From Acidobacteriota bacterium (GTDB lineage Bacteria; Acidobacteriota; Polarisedimenticolia; Gp22-AA2): 9,771 nucleotides of DNA. The stretch covers positions 1 through 9,771 of the forward strand of contig JACQNT010000104.1 of NCBI GenBank assembly GCA_016202915.1. The letters are read 5' to 3'. Position 1 is the stretch's first letter, and every line of letters starts with the position of its first letter. Shown piece after piece: positions 1 to 5,911 of the stretch. Both the position numbers and the translations under genes were made by a program. The notes below the pieces were generated by a model, which made no database searches, was not told the origin of the DNA, and saw nothing but the letters and a program-made list of their open reading frames with translations.

Positions 1-42
1 GTCCGGACATGAAGGGGAGATCTGATAGAGGCCCGACTTGGA

Positions 43-196
43 GCGCAGGCCCCGCCGCGCCGCGAGGCCCTGCGGAAGCGAGCGGGGGCGCCGCGCGAAG
101 CGCGTTTGGCGTGCGGGGTGCAGCGGGTCGCGAGCGGAGCGGAGCCGAGCGGCGAGAGCCGCGGAGGCGTGCCGCGCGGCGCGGCGGGGCCTGCGC
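43..196. repeat. GC-rich structured inverted-repeat element (possible ncRNA or palindromic repeat)
   Basis: Bases 43-64 and 175-196 are perfect 22-bp reverse complements. With one mismatch (65/174) the arms extend to 68 and 171. The 110 bases between them hold further hairpins: 92-96 pairs with 100-104 around a GAA loop, and 149-153 pairs with 158-162 around a GAGA (GNRA-type) tetraloop. A long closing stem with internal hairpins suits a structured RNA or a folded palindromic repeat. Open frames across it are arginine/alanine-rich and look non-coding. It lies upstream of the likely promoter at 230, so it is probably not a leader of the phosphoesterase gene. It could be the tail of an upstream transcript, an independent RNA or a dispersed repeat. 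I do not recognise it as a known RNA family. Confidence 0.45.
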
Positions 197-229
197 CCCG
201 AGATGTGGATTACTCAGCGCCTGGGGCGG

Positions 230-259
230 TTGAAAGCGCCGGGCCGGTTCTGGTATCGT
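230..259 (+). promoter_or_regulatory. Candidate sigma70-type promoter for the metallophosphoesterase
   Basis: TTGAAA (230-235) is separated by 18 bp from TATCGT (254-259), giving 5/6 and 4/6 matches to the -35 and -10 consensus. The predicted start would lie about 35 bases before the ATG at 301. These A/T-containing hexamers stand out in very GC-rich surroundings. No clear Shine-Dalgarno sequence precedes the ATG, so the leader is short and plain. Confidence 0.4.
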
Positions 260-300
260 CCGGTGCCCGCGGGGCGGCGTCCTGTCGCGCGGGCTCCCTC

Positions 301-1008
301 ATGAAGATCATCGCGCTGGGCGACGTTCACGGAAACCTGCCGGCCCTCGAGGTGGCGCTCAGGGAGAGCCGCGCCGAGGGGTACGACGTGATCTGCCACA
401 CCGGCGACCTGGTCGGCTTCGCTCCTTTCCCCGACGAGACGGTGGCCCTGGTGCGGGCCCACGGGATACCGGGGGTGCGCGGCAACCTGGACGAGAGCGT
501 GGCCGACGAGGCCGAGTCCTTCGGGCCGGAGTCCGGCCCCCGGGAGACGCAAGACTTCGAGGCCAGGGCCTACGCCTGGACCCTGGAGCACGTCGAAAGG
601 TTCACGCGCCGCTACCTCGGGGACCTGCCGTTCGAGCAGCGGCTGGAGGCGGGCGGGCGGCGGGCGGTGGTCGTGCACGCCACGCCGATCGATGCCTACA
701 CGCCCCTCTGGGAGTACCGTGACGAGGACTTCTTCCGCGAGATGGGGGACGCCGCGGACGCGGACATCATCATCTTCGGCCACACCCACCGGCCGTACCA
801 CCGCATCGTGGACGGCCGCCACTTCATCAACGCCGGGAGCGTGGGGTTCCCGCAGGACGACGACCCGCGCACCGGGTACGTGGTGATCCAGACCAACGGC
901 GATGTCGAGGTGCAGTACAGGCGCTTTCCCTACGACGCCGCCCGCCTCTTGAAGACGGCGCAGGCCCGACGCTTCCCCTCCGCGGCCGCGCGCTTCTTCA
1001 GGGCCTGA
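301..1008 (+). CDS. Calcineurin-like metallophosphoesterase (YfcE/MJ0936-type)
   Basis: Predicted 235-residue cytosolic, metal-dependent phosphoesterase of the small calcineurin-like family. The metal-binding motifs appear in order: GDVHGN (Asp8, His10), GDLVG (Asp36), GNLD (Asn62, with Leu replacing the His seen in GNHD/E proteins, a substitution found in this subfamily), His126 in VVHATP, and GHTH (His161, His163), followed by the typical NAGSVG strand. Length fits the single-domain family. The ATG at 301 is chosen because the protein then begins directly with the MKIIALGDVHGN strand; frames further upstream run through low-complexity Arg/Ala sequence. It has no signal peptide or membrane segment. 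It converges with the next gene, and their 3' ends overlap by 11 bp. The family includes phosphodiesterases and phosphatases, and the substrate cannot be told from sequence. Confidence 0.9.
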   Translation: MKIIALGDVHGNLPALEVALRESRAEGYDVICHTGDLVGFAPFPDETVALVRAHGIPGVRGNLDESVADEAESFGPESGPRETQDFEARAYAWTLEHVERFTRRYLGDLPFEQRLEAGGRRAVVVHATPIDAYTPLWEYRDEDFFREMGDAADADIIIFGHTHRPYHRIVDGRHFINAGSVGFPQDDDPRTGYVVIQTNGDVEVQYRRFPYDAARLLKTAQARRFPSAAARFFRA

Positions 1009-1798
1009 CCAGCGTCAGGGAGCGACCCTCGCGCCAGACCGAGAACCGCAACGGAAGGGCGCCGTCGATCGCCGCGCGATAGGCCTCCAGGTCCGCGGTC
1101 GGCTTCCCGTCGATCTCCCGGATGATGTCGCCGCGGTACAGCCCCGTCTTCTCGGCAGGGCCGCCGGCCACGATGCTCGCCACGAGCACGCCGGCCACGC
1201 GCGTCGCCCCCATGAACTCCGCCAGGTCGCGGTCGAGCTCCTGGACGCTGAGACCGAGGCGCCGGTCGGCGTTGGTGGTCGGCGCCGGCCGGCCCAGGGT
1301 GCCCAGCGGCCGCAGCAGGCCGGGGGCGGAAAAGATCGGCGCGTTCAGGCGCACCGCCAGGGCGATGGCGTCCGACGGCCGCGCGTCGATCGCGTGGGCC
1401 TCGTCGCCCGACCGCAGCGCGATCTCGGCGAAATAGGTGTCCCTCTTCAAATCGGTGATGGTCACTCGCTCGACCACGGCCCCCAGGGTCTTCAGTATGT
1501 TCGCCAGAAGGTCGTGCGTCATGGGCCGCGGCGCCTCCGCCTTCTCCTTGCCCAGATAGATCGCGATCCCCTGGTCGCGCCCGACGGAGATCGGCACGGC
1601 CTTCTCCTCCTTCTCATCCGCCAGCAGCAGGAGCACCTGGTCGGGGGAGATCATCTGGATGCCGGCGATGTGAACCGGCACGGGGGGCTGAGCGGCGGCG
1701 CGCGGGGCCGCGGTGAGAGCCCCGAGCAGAAGAAGCGTGACGCCGGGCAGCACGAGGCGCGCTCTGGCGTGCCCGCCCTCACCGCGTGCTCTCGTCAT
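998..1798 (-). CDS. Exported bifunctional-nuclease domain (DUF151/BFN) plus PDZ protein
   Basis: Predicted 266-residue protein. Residues 1-36 form a signal peptide: Arg-rich start, hydrophobic stretch around 15-31, and AAA before Gln37. Residues about 43-160 match the BFN/DUF151 domain, with the hallmark DARPSDAIALAVR at 138-150 followed by APIF. Residues about 185-266 form a PDZ domain (GVLVASIVAGGPAEKTGL, then GDIIREIDG). BFN proteins were described as nucleases, and the domain also occurs fused to other modules, so nuclease activity here is only a family-based guess. The ATG at 1798 is preferred over an upstream in-frame start at 1867 because a GGAGG (complement of 1807-1811) lies 8 bases before it and the signal peptide then starts normally. 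Export plus PDZ suggests a periplasmic protein-binding role rather than DNA repair. It is divergent from the kinase operon. Confidence 0.85.
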   Translation of the reverse strand: MTRARGEGGHARARLVLPGVTLLLLGALTAAPRAAAQPPVPVHIAGIQMISPDQVLLLLADEKEEKAVPISVGRDQGIAIYLGKEKAEAPRPMTHDLLANILKTLGAVVERVTITDLKRDTYFAEIALRSGDEAHAIDARPSDAIALAVRLNAPIFSAPGLLRPLGTLGRPAPTTNADRRLGLSVQELDRDLAEFMGATRVAGVLVASIVAGGPAEKTGLYRGDIIREIDGKPTADLEAYRAAIDGALPLRFSVWREGRSLTLVRP

Positions 1799-1826
1799 CG
1801 AAGCGTCCTCCAAAAAACCGCATCTG

Positions 1827-1832
1827 AATATA
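1827..1832 (-). promoter_or_regulatory. Candidate -10 box for the BFN-PDZ gene
   Basis: Read on the minus strand, 1832-1827 is TATATT, about 28 bases before the ATG at 1798 and upstream of its GGAGG ribosome site. No good -35 hexamer lies 16-18 bp upstream; the position is GC-rich. Immediately upstream, 1833-1846 is a CGCCC/GGGCG inverted repeat with a 4-base loop that could be an operator overlapping the promoter spacer. Confidence 0.3.
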
Positions 1833-1866
1833 CGCCCAAACGGGCGAGGCGCGGGGCGATCCTGCA

Positions 1867-1880
1867 TTCAAGTCGTTGAA
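1867..1880. promoter_or_regulatory. Candidate operator-like inverted repeat between divergent genes
   Basis: TTCAA-GTCG-TTGAA is a perfect 5-bp inverted repeat with a 4-bp spacer in an A/T-richer patch between the BFN-PDZ gene and the kinase operon. It lies about 40 bp upstream of the -35 box at 1922 and about 35 bp upstream of the minus-strand -10 box, so one bound factor could affect both directions. It is short, and could be chance. Confidence 0.2.
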
Positions 1881-1921
1881 AAGCAAGAGAATACCCCGCC
1901 GAGGCCCGTTCGGGGGCGCGT

Positions 1922-1950
1922 TTGACACACCGTGGACGCGACACTAAAAT
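1922..1950 (+). promoter_or_regulatory. Strong sigma70-type promoter for the kinase operon
   Basis: TTGACA (1922-1927, perfect) is separated by 17 bp from TAAAAT (1945-1950, 5/6). This is the best promoter match in the window. The predicted start near 1957 leaves a leader of about 119 nt before the kinase ATG at 2076. Confidence 0.65.
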
Positions 1951-1993
1951 ACGCCCCGGTGGCCACTTACGAGGAATCCTCGGTCTTCTCACG

Positions 1994-2074
1994 GACCTTT
2001 CCCGCCGGCCCCCTGGAAGCGACAAGCAGGAAAGGTCGAACCTTCTAGCGGCTCCGAGGGGGGCCGACCCGGCC
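1994..2074 (+). promoter_or_regulatory. Structured 5' leader of the kinase mRNA
   Basis: GACCTTTCC (1994-2002) and GGAAAGGTC (2029-2037) are perfect 9-bp complements, with a 26-nt loop. A second small hairpin, GGCCG-ACC-CGGCC (2062-2074), sits between the ribosome-binding stretch GAGGGGGG (2056-2063) and the ATG at 2076. The 12-base gap between that stretch and the ATG is longer than usual; folding of this hairpin would shorten the effective spacing, while its stem overlaps the last two G of the stretch. No known riboswitch class is recognised. Confidence 0.35.
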
Positions 2075-2075
2075 T

Positions 2076-4193
2076 ATGAATCTCACCCAGCTGGGCCGCT
2101 TCCAGATCATCCGCCAGATCGGCCGGGGGGCGATGGGCCAGGTGTTCCTGGCCCGCGACCCGAAGATCGATCGCCAGATCGCCATCAAGACGATCGTGCA
2201 TCCCCCGGGGATCTCCCCGGAGGAGGCGCAGGAGACGAGCCGCCGCTTCCTGCGCGAGGCGCAGGCGGCGGGCAAGCTCCTGCACCCGAACATCGTCACC
2301 ATCTTCGACGTCGGCGAGGAGGAGGGCGTCTCCTTCATCGCCATGGAGTTCATCGAGGGCGAGACCCTGGAGAAGCACGCCCGCCCGGACAGCCTGCTGC
2401 CCCTGCGGCGCGTCCAGGAGCTCATCTCCCAGGCGGCCTCCGCCCTCGACTACGCCCACGATCACGGCATCATTCACCGTGACGTCAAGCCGGCGAACCT
2501 GATGGTCCTGAAGGGCTGGGTCCTCAAGGTCACCGACTTCGGGCTGGCCAAGAGCCCGCAGGCGAACCTCACGCAGGCTGGCGTCCTGCTCGGCACCCCG
2601 AGCTACATGTCACCGGAGCAGATCCAGGGACGCGACCTCGACGGGCGTAGCGACCTGTTCTCGCTGGGGGTCGTGCTCTACGAGCTTTTGACCGGGGTCC
2701 GTCCGTTCGAGGGAGATTCGATCTCGACCATCATCTACCGCGTGCTCTACGAGGACCCGCGCCCGCCGGCGGCCCACAACGCCGCGCTCCCTCCGGAGGT
2801 CAACGGGATCCTGGAGAGAGCGCTGGCGAAGGATCCTTCCGAGCGCTACCAGCGCGGCAGTGACCTGGTGGCGGACCTGTCGAGGGCCTTCGCCGGGCTT
2901 CCTCCGGAGACCCTGGCGCAGGGGTTTCCGCGCCCGGCCTCGCCCAAGTCGACCGAGAGAGCGGGGGCGGCCGTCCCGCCGACGCTCCGGAAGGGTGGCC
3001 GGGGGGCGGGGCGCAGGGCGGGACCGCCCGGTCAGGCCGCGGGGCCGGCCGCGCTGCGGGACGCGGCGGCCGCCGCGAAGGGACGGCCGGCCTTCGTCGC
3101 CCGCCACCCGCTGAAGTTCGCCGCGATCATCGGGACCGCGGCGCTGGGCCTGGTGATGTTCCCGAAGCGCGCGGACCGGCACGATCTCCCCGGGGGACCG
3201 GACCCGTTTCCGGCGCCCGCGATCGGCGCTTCCGGAGGGGGCCTGACCCCGGCGTCGGTGGGCGGCGCCGACGGCGGACCCGGGCTGGCCGCGCCGCCGG
3301 CGGCCGCGGCCCTGGCCCGGGGCGCGGTGGGCCGGCAGGTGGTGATCGATGTCGCCACCGTGCCGCACGGCGGCGCCATCTTCCTGGACTCCACACCGCT
3401 CCTGGAGCCGAAGGTGGTGCTCTCCCTCTCCGATCCGAAGCCACACGAAATCGTGGCGCAGGCCGGCTGCCGGTACGCCGTGGCGGAGATGACCGCGTCC
3501 GACCTGGCGTCCTTCAAGGGGCCGCTGGTCCTGGAGCTGGCGCCGAGGAAGGCGGATGTCCCGATCGCGTCCGAGCCGCCGAACGCCCGGATCCTCCTGA
3601 ACGGCCGCGACACGGGGAAGCTGACGCCCGCCGTCCTGACGCTGGCCGGGTGCGAAGAGAGGCGCATCGTTCTCGAGCGCGAGGGATACCGCCCCTGGAA
3701 GGGAGGGTACGACGCGGACGACGATTTCGACGCCATGGTCGAGGCCCTGAAGAAAGTCTCCCTGGAGCCGATCCCCGCCGGCTCGCTCCTGGTCAAGAGA
3801 TCGCCCGAGTACGATGTCGACATCTACGCCGGCGACGCGCGGATCGGGAGGGCCGGAGAGGTGATCTCCCTGAAGGAGGGGAAGCACTCCCTGACCTTCC
3901 GCAACGACAAGCTGTTCGTGCACGAGACCGCCAAGGTGACCGTGGCCGCGGGGAAGACCACGACGCCCGTCGTCACGCTGCCGGCGCTCGGAAGCCTCAC
4001 CGTGCACGCCCAGCCCAGCAACTGCAAGGTGTACGTGGACGGCGTGTACGTCGACGTGACGCCGATCCTGGACCTGCCGATCGCCTCCGGCGGGCACCGG
4101 GTGAAGGTCGTCTTCGTCCCCAATGGCGCCGAGCGGGAGATCGCGGTCACGGTGGACGGGCGGAAGAACTCCCTCGTCACGGTGAAGTTTTGA
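2076..4193 (+). CDS. Membrane Ser/Thr protein kinase (Hanks-type) with C-terminal PEGA-like repeats
   Basis: Predicted 705-residue transmembrane kinase. Kinase domain about residues 9-275: glycine loop GRGAMG (16-21), ATP-anchoring Lys38 in AIK, alpha-C Glu61, catalytic loop HRDVKPAN (Asp136, Lys138, Asn141), DFG (Asp154) and SPE (179-181). All key catalytic residues are present, so it should be active. Residues 276-345 are a Pro/Gly/Arg-rich linker. A short hydrophobic segment at about 347-362 (FAAIIGTAALGLVMF) is the likely single membrane span. Residues about 422-705 hold roughly four PEGA-like beta repeats (422-492, 495-565, 567-632, 638-705), the last with VYVDGVYVDVTP. They would lie outside the cytoplasm and may sense or bind envelope ligands. 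The stop overlaps the next gene's start, so the two are probably translationally coupled. The start follows a G-rich ribosome site at 2056-2063. Confidence 0.93.
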   Translation: MNLTQLGRFQIIRQIGRGAMGQVFLARDPKIDRQIAIKTIVHPPGISPEEAQETSRRFLREAQAAGKLLHPNIVTIFDVGEEEGVSFIAMEFIEGETLEKHARPDSLLPLRRVQELISQAASALDYAHDHGIIHRDVKPANLMVLKGWVLKVTDFGLAKSPQANLTQAGVLLGTPSYMSPEQIQGRDLDGRSDLFSLGVVLYELLTGVRPFEGDSISTIIYRVLYEDPRPPAAHNAALPPEVNGILERALAKDPSERYQRGSDLVADLSRAFAGLPPETLAQGFPRPASPKSTERAGAAVPPTLRKGGRGAGRRAGPPGQAAGPAALRDAAAAAKGRPAFVARHPLKFAAIIGTAALGLVMFPKRADRHDLPGGPDPFPAPAIGASGGGLTPASVGGADGGPGLAAPPAAAALARGAVGRQVVIDVATVPHGGAIFLDSTPLLEPKVVLSLSDPKPHEIVAQAGCRYAVAEMTASDLASFKGPLVLELAPRKADVPIASEPPNARILLNGRDTGKLTPAVLTLAGCEERRIVLEREGYRPWKGGYDADDDFDAMVEALKKVSLEPIPAGSLLVKRSPEYDVDIYAGDARIGRAGEVISLKEGKHSLTFRNDKLFVHETAKVTVAAGKTTTPVVTLPALGSLTVHAQPSNCKVYVDGVYVDVTPILDLPIASGGHRVKVVFVPNGAEREIAVTVDGRKNSLVTVKF

Positions 4194-5911
4194 GACCAGG
4201 CGATCGCGCCTCCGGCGTCCCGCCGGCGGGCCGACCGGCGCGGCGCGTGCGGCGGCGCCTGGCGGCGGCGCTGGCCGCGCTGTTCATGGCCGTCAGGCCG
4301 GCCGCGTCCGGGACTCAGCCCGCGCCTCCGCCCGAAGGCGCCCCCCAGGCGCAGCCGGCCGACGAGCGGCCGCTGGACGCCCGCACCTACGCGCAGGGGA
4401 TCGAGGCGATCCGGCAGGGGAAGAGGGACGAGGCGTCGCGTATCCTGAAGCGCATGTACCATGTTTTCCCCGACAGCCCGTACGCGCCGCAAGCGGTTTT
4501 CAAGGTGGCGGAGATGATCTACCCGGTCGGCGCGCTCGATCAGGTGGGCTCCGCCTCGCCGGCCGCGATCAAGGAAGCGGCGGACCTCCTGGCCATGCTG
4601 TCGCAGCGCTACCGCTCGTCGCGCGAGGCGCCCCGTGCGCTGGTGAAGCTGGGGTACCTGGCCCTGGAGCCGGCGAACCCGGCGGGCGGCCTCGACGAGG
4701 CGTGCGCGCGGTTCGCCTCGGCGGCCCAGGTGTACCCCGACAGCGACGCCGCCGACGATGCCTACTTCGGATCGGGGATGTGCGAGTCGCTGCGGGCCCG
4801 GCCGGCCCGCGCCGCCGACTTCTACGCGCGCCTCCTGGATGAGAACCCCACGAGCCCGCTGGCGGCCGAGGCGCTGTACCGCTTCGGCCTGGCGCTCTCC
4901 CATCTCGGCGATCCGGCCGAGGCGATGCTGGCGCTCCAACAAGTAAGGGCACGTCATCCGGACTCCCGCTTCGCGCCGCGTGCCCTCGATCGCATCACGC
5001 TGCTCCACCGGCTCCGCCTCGCCCCTTCGCTGGCCTCCCCGTCCCCCCCCGGGAGCCAGGGCGCCGCGCCGCTGTACCGGGTCGATGAAGACTACGGCGC
5101 CGTCCCGCGCGGGCGGGCCCCGGCCGCCCGCGCCAGGACCGCGCGCGCCGAGGGCGGAGGCGCGGACCAGGCCCCGGGGTTCAGCGGCGCGACCGACATC
5201 GTCATCGACGCCCAGGGCCTCGCCGTGCTGGCGTCTCCACGCTCGCCCGCCGTCGTCCGGCTGGACGCCCGCGGCCGCGTGCAGGAACGGATCGCCCACC
5301 CGGGCCCCGAGTACGTGGCGGCGGGCGAAGGGCTCGCCGTCTACATCTCCGGGCGCGGCCAGATTGCCCTCAACGCGAGGAACTGGAGCGGCGCCGATCT
5401 CCGGGGTGCCGACGGCCGGCCCCCGCGCGAGTTCGGACCGATCGCCGTCGACGCGGCCGGCAGGGTGCACCTGCTCGACACGCGCGACAACGCCCTTCTG
5501 GTATTCGACCGCTCCCGCAGGCTGATCCGGGCGCTCCGGCCCGGCACCAGGGAGGGCCGCTTCGTCGACCTGGCCTCGAGCGAGGACGGCGGCGTGTACG
5601 TCCTCGAGGGGCGGACGCAGGTCGTGCTGGAGCTGCACCAGGGCAGGGAAACCCGCCGGGTGAGCCTGGCCGGATTGGGCCTGGCCGAGCCGATCGCGCT
5701 CGCAGTGGACGGGCTGGGGGACCTCTTCCTCCTCGACGGCAAGACCGGCTGGGTGCACGTCGCCGATCCCGCGGGCAGGAGAATCACGCTGATCCGGACG
5801 CCGAAGGAGGTCCTGTCGCGCCTGGGGGACGTCTCGTCGATCGCGGTGGACGCGGTCGGGCGGGTGTATCTCTGCGGCCGCAAGGGATCCCGGGTCGTGA
5901 GGTTCCTGTGA
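4190..5911 (+). CDS. Exported TPR-like and NHL/beta-propeller protein
   Basis: Predicted 573 residues from the TTG at 4190, which overlaps the kinase stop as TTGA and is preceded by GGTGA (4181-4185). A GTG at 4247 and an ATG at 4286 are alternative starts, but the upstream choice gives an Arg-rich n-region and hydrophobic LAAALAALFMAV, a credible signal peptide. About residues 60-275 are helical tetratricopeptide-like repeats of the tol-pal YbgF/outer-membrane-lipoprotein style (PDSPYAPQAVFKVAEM, NPTSPLAAEALYRFG). A Pro/Ala/Arg-rich linker follows. About residues 330-573 are NHL-like beta-propeller strands with repeated IAVDAAGRVHLLD and SIAVDAVGRVYL motifs. Both halves are protein-interaction modules; no catalytic motif is seen. 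Operon position predicts an extracytoplasmic partner of the kinase. The precise ligand is unknown, and the start is the least certain point. Confidence 0.8.
   Translation: MRPGDRASGVPPAGRPARRVRRRLAAALAALFMAVRPAASGTQPAPPPEGAPQAQPADERPLDARTYAQGIEAIRQGKRDEASRILKRMYHVFPDSPYAPQAVFKVAEMIYPVGALDQVGSASPAAIKEAADLLAMLSQRYRSSREAPRALVKLGYLALEPANPAGGLDEACARFASAAQVYPDSDAADDAYFGSGMCESLRARPARAADFYARLLDENPTSPLAAEALYRFGLALSHLGDPAEAMLALQQVRARHPDSRFAPRALDRITLLHRLRLAPSLASPSPPGSQGAAPLYRVDEDYGAVPRGRAPAARARTARAEGGGADQAPGFSGATDIVIDAQGLAVLASPRSPAVVRLDARGRVQERIAHPGPEYVAAGEGLAVYISGRGQIALNARNWSGADLRGADGRPPREFGPIAVDAAGRVHLLDTRDNALLVFDRSRRLIRALRPGTREGRFVDLASSEDGGVYVLEGRTQVVLELHQGRETRRVSLAGLGLAEPIALAVDGLGDLFLLDGKTGWVHVADPAGRRITLIRTPKEVLSRLGDVSSIAVDAVGRVYLCGRKGSRVVRFL

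Noticed and set aside
106..300. Upstream extension of the metallophosphoesterase
   Set aside because: The added 65 residues are Arg/Gly/Ala-rich and fall in the structured inverted repeat and promoter. The family begins directly at the MKIIALGDVHGN strand.
1004..1019. CCTGAC/GTCAGG hairpin at the convergent gene ends as a terminator
   Set aside because: Only 6 bp of stem with no T-run on either strand, and it lies inside both coding ends. It may be chance.
3650..4189. Upstream extension of the NHL/TPR protein into the kinase gene
   Set aside because: It would overlap 540 bp of kinase coding sequence in another frame with Arg-rich translation. The TTG overlapping the kinase stop yields a signal peptide and a normal coupling junction.
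3824..5758. A 644-codon minus-strand frame opposite the kinase and NHL genes
   Set aside because: Low-complexity Arg/Ala/Gly composition, no domain and no ribosome site; the plus strand explains the region fully.
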